In this document: one piece after another, positions 5,566-7,654 of the stretch
Numbering within the stretch: position 1 is the stretch's first letter
Layout: each line of letters begins with the position of its first letter
NCBI GenBank assembly: GCA_013180565.1
Contig: QBUN01000309.1
Span: 1-7,654, forward strand
Direction of reading: 5' to 3'
Source of the DNA: Candidatus Methanophaga sp. GoMg3.2
GTDB taxonomy: Archaea; Halobacteriota; Syntropharchaeia; Alkanophagales; Methanospirareceae
Length of the DNA stretch: 7,654 nt
Program-made: the position numbers and the translations under genes
Notes under the pieces: generated by a model
What the model saw: the letters and a program-made list of their open reading frames with translations, nothing else
Database searches by the model: none
Told to the model about the DNA's origin: nothing

Positions 5566-7349
5566 TCGACCACCTCGATAGCGTTACAGGTGCAAATTTG
5601 GGCACAGACCCCGCATCCAGTGCAGAGCGCGTTGATTCGTGCACTGTCCTCATCGAACTCAATTGCAGGACAGCCAAAATCCACGCATTTTCGGCATCCT
5701 ATGCAGTTCTCGTTAACCATGAACGGTCTTCGCCGTATACCCGACTTTCTCGCGATTACACTACAGGTCTGCTTTGTAATTACCACCGATAGCCCCTGAT
5801 ACACCTTAGCACGTTTGAAGGTCTCGATTGTCGCGTTTAGGTCGTATGGGTCCACAGTCACGACAAAATCCGCTCCCAACGCCTTCGCAACTGTCTCAAC
5901 CGATACTGCCTTTGTTCTATCGCCGGTTACGGTAAAACCAGTTCCCGGATGTGGCTGATGCCCGGTCATCGCCGTAGTCGAATTGTCCAGTACAGTGACG
6001 GTTATTCTTGCATTATTGTATGCTGCATTAAGCAATCCCGGTAATCCGGTGTGCAGGAAAGTCGAATCGCCAATGCTGCAACATATGTCCCGCTCTTCGC
6101 CTGCAAATCTGATCCCGCTGGCGACTGTTATGCTCGCGCCCATACAGAGGCATGTATCTATAGTACCCATCCGAACGGCAAGTGTATAGCAGCCTATATC
6201 ACTTGGAAAAACGGCATCCTTACCGAAAGCTTTCTTCATGGCATAGTAGGTTGCTCTGTGGCTGCAGCCCGGACAGAGTGATGGCGGTCTGGGCGGCAGG
6301 AGTTCGTCGGCTTCTTTCACCGAGCTAACGTCCAATAACGGCATAGCGGTCATATCTGCAATGGCATTCCTTACTTGAAGGGTATCCAGTTCGCCCACAC
6401 GCGGAATGTGACCAGTCCTTTTGCCAAGGAGCTCAAGGTCCGGATTGTGCTTCCTCGCTAACCGCTCCACATATTCTTCCAGCACTGGCTCCAGCTCCTC
6501 GATCACCATCACCTTAGTGACATGCTCAAGAAGCTCCGAACACAAGCCATCTGGTGGTGGGAAAGTGCCGATGCGGAGAATGGATATATCCGCTTCCAAT
6601 TGCTTTATCGCCTCCTCCGCGTATAGCCCCGATATTCCAGAGGCGATGACGCCTATATCGCCTCGTAGCACAAGCCGGTTCCAGGGCACATCCACCAGCG
6701 TGGCCCTAATCACATCCTGTTTCTCGAGAAGCACTGTATGACGTGGCCGAGCATGTGTGGGAAGCATAACCCATCTGGCTGGATCTTTTGTGAATTTGGG
6801 ATTCGTGCTCCCCCCTTTTATTTGGCCTACCACTACATCTGAACTAGCATGTGAGACTCTTGTGGTAGGCCGGAGAAGGACCGGTAACTCGAGCTCCTCT
6901 GAGAGCTCAAAGGCATAGATGACCATATCTCTCGCCTCTTGCGGATCCGCAGGGTCCAGACATGGTATGCCGGCAAATTGGGCATACCGTCGTGAGTCCT
7001 GCTCGTTCTGCGATGAGTGGCAGAACGGGTCATCTGCTACGCACACCACAAGCCCGCCAATTACACCTGTGTATGCAAGTGTCATAAATGGGTCAGCGGC
7101 AACGTTCAAGCCTACGTGTTTCATTACGGAAACAGCTCGTGCTCCAGTCCAGGAAGCTCCGATAGCGACTTCTAACGCGACTTTCTCGTTTACCGACCAT
7201 TCTACATGTATGCCATACTTACTAGCGAAAGGCGCTAAGGCCTCTACGATCTCGGATGCAGGCGTCCCAGGATAACCGGTAACAACTCCCGTTCCCGTCT
7301 CGAGGATGCCTCTTGCAATCGCAACATTTCCAAGCAGATACTCTTTCAT
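5562..7349 (-). CDS. iorA: Indolepyruvate:ferredoxin oxidoreductase, alpha subunit
   Basis: This is the catalytic thiamine-diphosphate and iron-sulfur subunit of IOR, 595 residues from the start I prefer. The N-terminal pyrimidine-binding domain has GYPGTPASE (25-33) and the NEK glutamate (54-56). The diphosphate-binding domain contains CPGCSHR (359-365), GDST (427-430) and DNSTTAMTG (455-463), the usual ThDP/Mg signature. The C-terminus is a two-cluster ferredoxin domain with cysteines at 549, 552, 555, 560 (CX2CX2CX4CP) and 576, 579, 582, 586, with an extra Cys at 588. The frame is open to a TTA-free ATG at 7379, but residues from 7349 (MKEYLLGNVAIARG) match where family members begin, and the ATG at 7379 lies inside the probable TATA box. 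The substrates are arylpyruvates derived from Trp, Phe and Tyr. The direction of flux in this organism is not determined by the sequence. Confidence 0.94.
   Translation of the reverse strand: MKEYLLGNVAIARGILETGTGVVTGYPGTPASEIVEALAPFASKYGIHVEWSVNEKVALEVAIGASWTGARAVSVMKHVGLNVAADPFMTLAYTGVIGGLVVCVADDPFCHSSQNEQDSRRYAQFAGIPCLDPADPQEARDMVIYAFELSEELELPVLLRPTTRVSHASSDVVVGQIKGGSTNPKFTKDPARWVMLPTHARPRHTVLLEKQDVIRATLVDVPWNRLVLRGDIGVIASGISGLYAEEAIKQLEADISILRIGTFPPPDGLCSELLEHVTKVMVIEELEPVLEEYVERLARKHNPDLELLGKRTGHIPRVGELDTLQVRNAIADMTAMPLLDVSSVKEADELLPPRPPSLCPGCSHRATYYAMKKAFGKDAVFPSDIGCYTLAVRMGTIDTCLCMGASITVASGIRFAGEERDICCSIGDSTFLHTGLPGLLNAAYNNARITVTVLDNSTTAMTGHQPHPGTGFTVTGDRTKAVSVETVAKALGADFVVTVDPYDLNATIETFKRAKVYQGLSVVITKQTCSVIARKSGIRRRPFMVNENCIGCRKCVDFGCPAIEFDEDSARINALCTGCGVCAQICTCNAIEVVE
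5568..5576 (-). promoter_or_regulatory. Shine-Dalgarno of iorB inside the iorA end
   Basis: The minus strand reads GAGGTGGTC two bases before the iorB ATG, differing by one base from the archaeal ideal GAGGTGATC. It fixes the iorB start at 5565 and indicates Shine-Dalgarno-led translation of this internal gene, unlike the first gene of the operon. Confidence 0.7.
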
Positions 7350-7375
7350 CACTATATTCTTTTGTAACTTATAGA

Positions 7376-7384
7376 CCATATAAA
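7376..7384 (-). promoter_or_regulatory. Probable TATA box of iorA-iorB
   Basis: The minus strand reads TTTATATGG, centred about 31 nt before the ATG at 7349. A start point about 25 nt downstream would leave a leader of only a few bases, which fits the absence of a Shine-Dalgarno before that ATG. The placement makes the upstream in-frame ATG at 7379 unlikely to be transcribed from this promoter. Confidence 0.5.
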
Positions 7385-7443
7385 TTTAGTCTTTACCCTT
7401 GCAGATACAGGGCAGTAATAGTGTTTCAGCCTGTGGAGGTATA

Positions 7444-7524
7444 TTACTTTGTAGTAGCGCCAAAAACAGCATCTGCCACACCAAAAACCGCGCCTACACC
7501 ACCAATAATTGTTAGCGCGGCCAT
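7444..7524 (-). CDS. Possible 26-residue hydrophobic peptide or gene remnant
   Basis: From an ATG at 7524 the minus strand encodes a short peptide whose core is GGVGAVFGVADAVFGA, ending TTK. The small-residue and Gly-rich pattern looks like a single membrane helix or the last helix of a membrane protein. The frame stays open 12 more codons upstream, to a TAA, without a standard start codon. No good Shine-Dalgarno is seen. It could be a small membrane protein, the tail of a decayed gene, or chance; I do not recognise a family. Confidence 0.2.
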   Translation of the reverse strand: MAALTIIGGVGAVFGVADAVFGATTK

Positions 7525-7595
7525 CAGCGAGATGTGGGCACCGCTCCGTCTCTCGCGTATTTACGCTTTTGGCACCGATTCTGCAAGTTGTTATC

Positions 7596-7652
7596 ATAAA
7601 ACTTTTCAAAAAAGTTTTATCAACAAACTTTTAGAAAAAGTTTGACCAAAAA
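7596..7652 (+). repeat. Short palindromic repeats with conserved tail, copies 2 and 3
   Basis: Two palindromes sit 26 bp apart. The first has arms ATAAAACTTTT (7596-7606) and AAAAGTTTTAT (7610-7620) around CAA and leads into ATCAACAAA. The second has arms CAAACTTTT (7624-7632) and AAAAGTTTG (7636-7644) around AGA and leads into ACCAAAAAT. Both have 3-nt centres, the same ACTTT/AAAGT core and a related tail as the copy at 196-224, which is in the opposite orientation. The series may continue beyond the window. Confidence 0.65.
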
Positions 7653-7654
7653 TG

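Larger units (their letters stand above)
7350..7654. other. Right flank without a confident gene
   Basis: This stretch carries the iorA promoter, a possible 26-codon minus-strand ORF at 7444-7524, a moderately GC-rich patch around 7480-7560 and two adjacent palindromic repeats at the end. The long frames seen here on either strand have no recognisable motif. The plus-strand frame through 7450-7530 appears to be the antisense of the hydrophobic minus-strand ORF. Confidence 0.55.

Noticed and set aside
6421..7275. Plus-strand frames within iorA
   Set aside because: They are antisense to the thiamine-enzyme domains of iorA and show only low-complexity Ser/Thr-rich translation.
7500..7560. Riboswitch-like stretch on the minus strand (CGCTGATGG near 7520)
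   Set aside because: It shares a CTGATG string with the fluoride riboswitch, but the other conserved parts are missing and no fluoride-related gene follows.

Overview
The window looks archaeal, most likely a euryarchaeon of the methanogen or anaerobic methane-oxidiser type. The evidence is A/T-rich TATA-like boxes placed so that transcripts would start just before the first genes, clear Shine-Dalgarno sites only inside operons or small upstream ORFs, and a typical archaeal gene set: a PaaK-type CoA ligase, a tandem ACT-domain protein and the two subunits of indolepyruvate:ferredoxin oxidoreductase (IOR). The lineage call is inference from style and gene content; there is no rRNA or tRNA to confirm it.

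Layout: (1) 1-404 is an AT-rich left flank. It holds the first 20 codons of an unknown minus-strand gene with a strong Shine-Dalgarno, a short palindromic repeat, and the promoter of the ligase gene. (2) 405-2146 is a plus-strand operon of a phenylacetate-CoA ligase family enzyme and, 2 nt later, a two-ACT-domain protein. (3) 2147-2363 contains about three degenerate 36-39 bp tandem repeats. (4) 2364-4805 is one large plus-strand gene, visibly lower in GC, encoding an HD phosphohydrolase domain joined to an Hsp90-like GHKL ATPase. (5) 4806-4980 is a convergent intergenic gap with a nested stem-loop that can serve as terminator for the minus-strand operon. (6) 4981-7349 is the minus-strand operon iorA-iorB, overlapping by 4 nt (ATGA), with a TATA-like box just upstream of iorA. 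(7) 7350-7654 is the right flank, with the iorA promoter, a possible 26-codon hydrophobic ORF and two more copies of the palindromic repeat.

IOR and the CoA ligase work on the same metabolites. IOR interconverts arylpyruvates and arylacetyl-CoA using ferredoxin, and a PaaK-type ligase interconverts arylacetates and arylacetyl-CoA. Together they could salvage external arylacetates into aromatic amino acids or run the other way during amino-acid breakdown; the ACT protein is a plausible amino-acid sensor. The HD-Hsp90-like gene has no obvious link to this pathway. It sits between the two halves with a different base composition and its own repeat-filled upstream region, so it is the most likely newcomer and the least explained part of the window.
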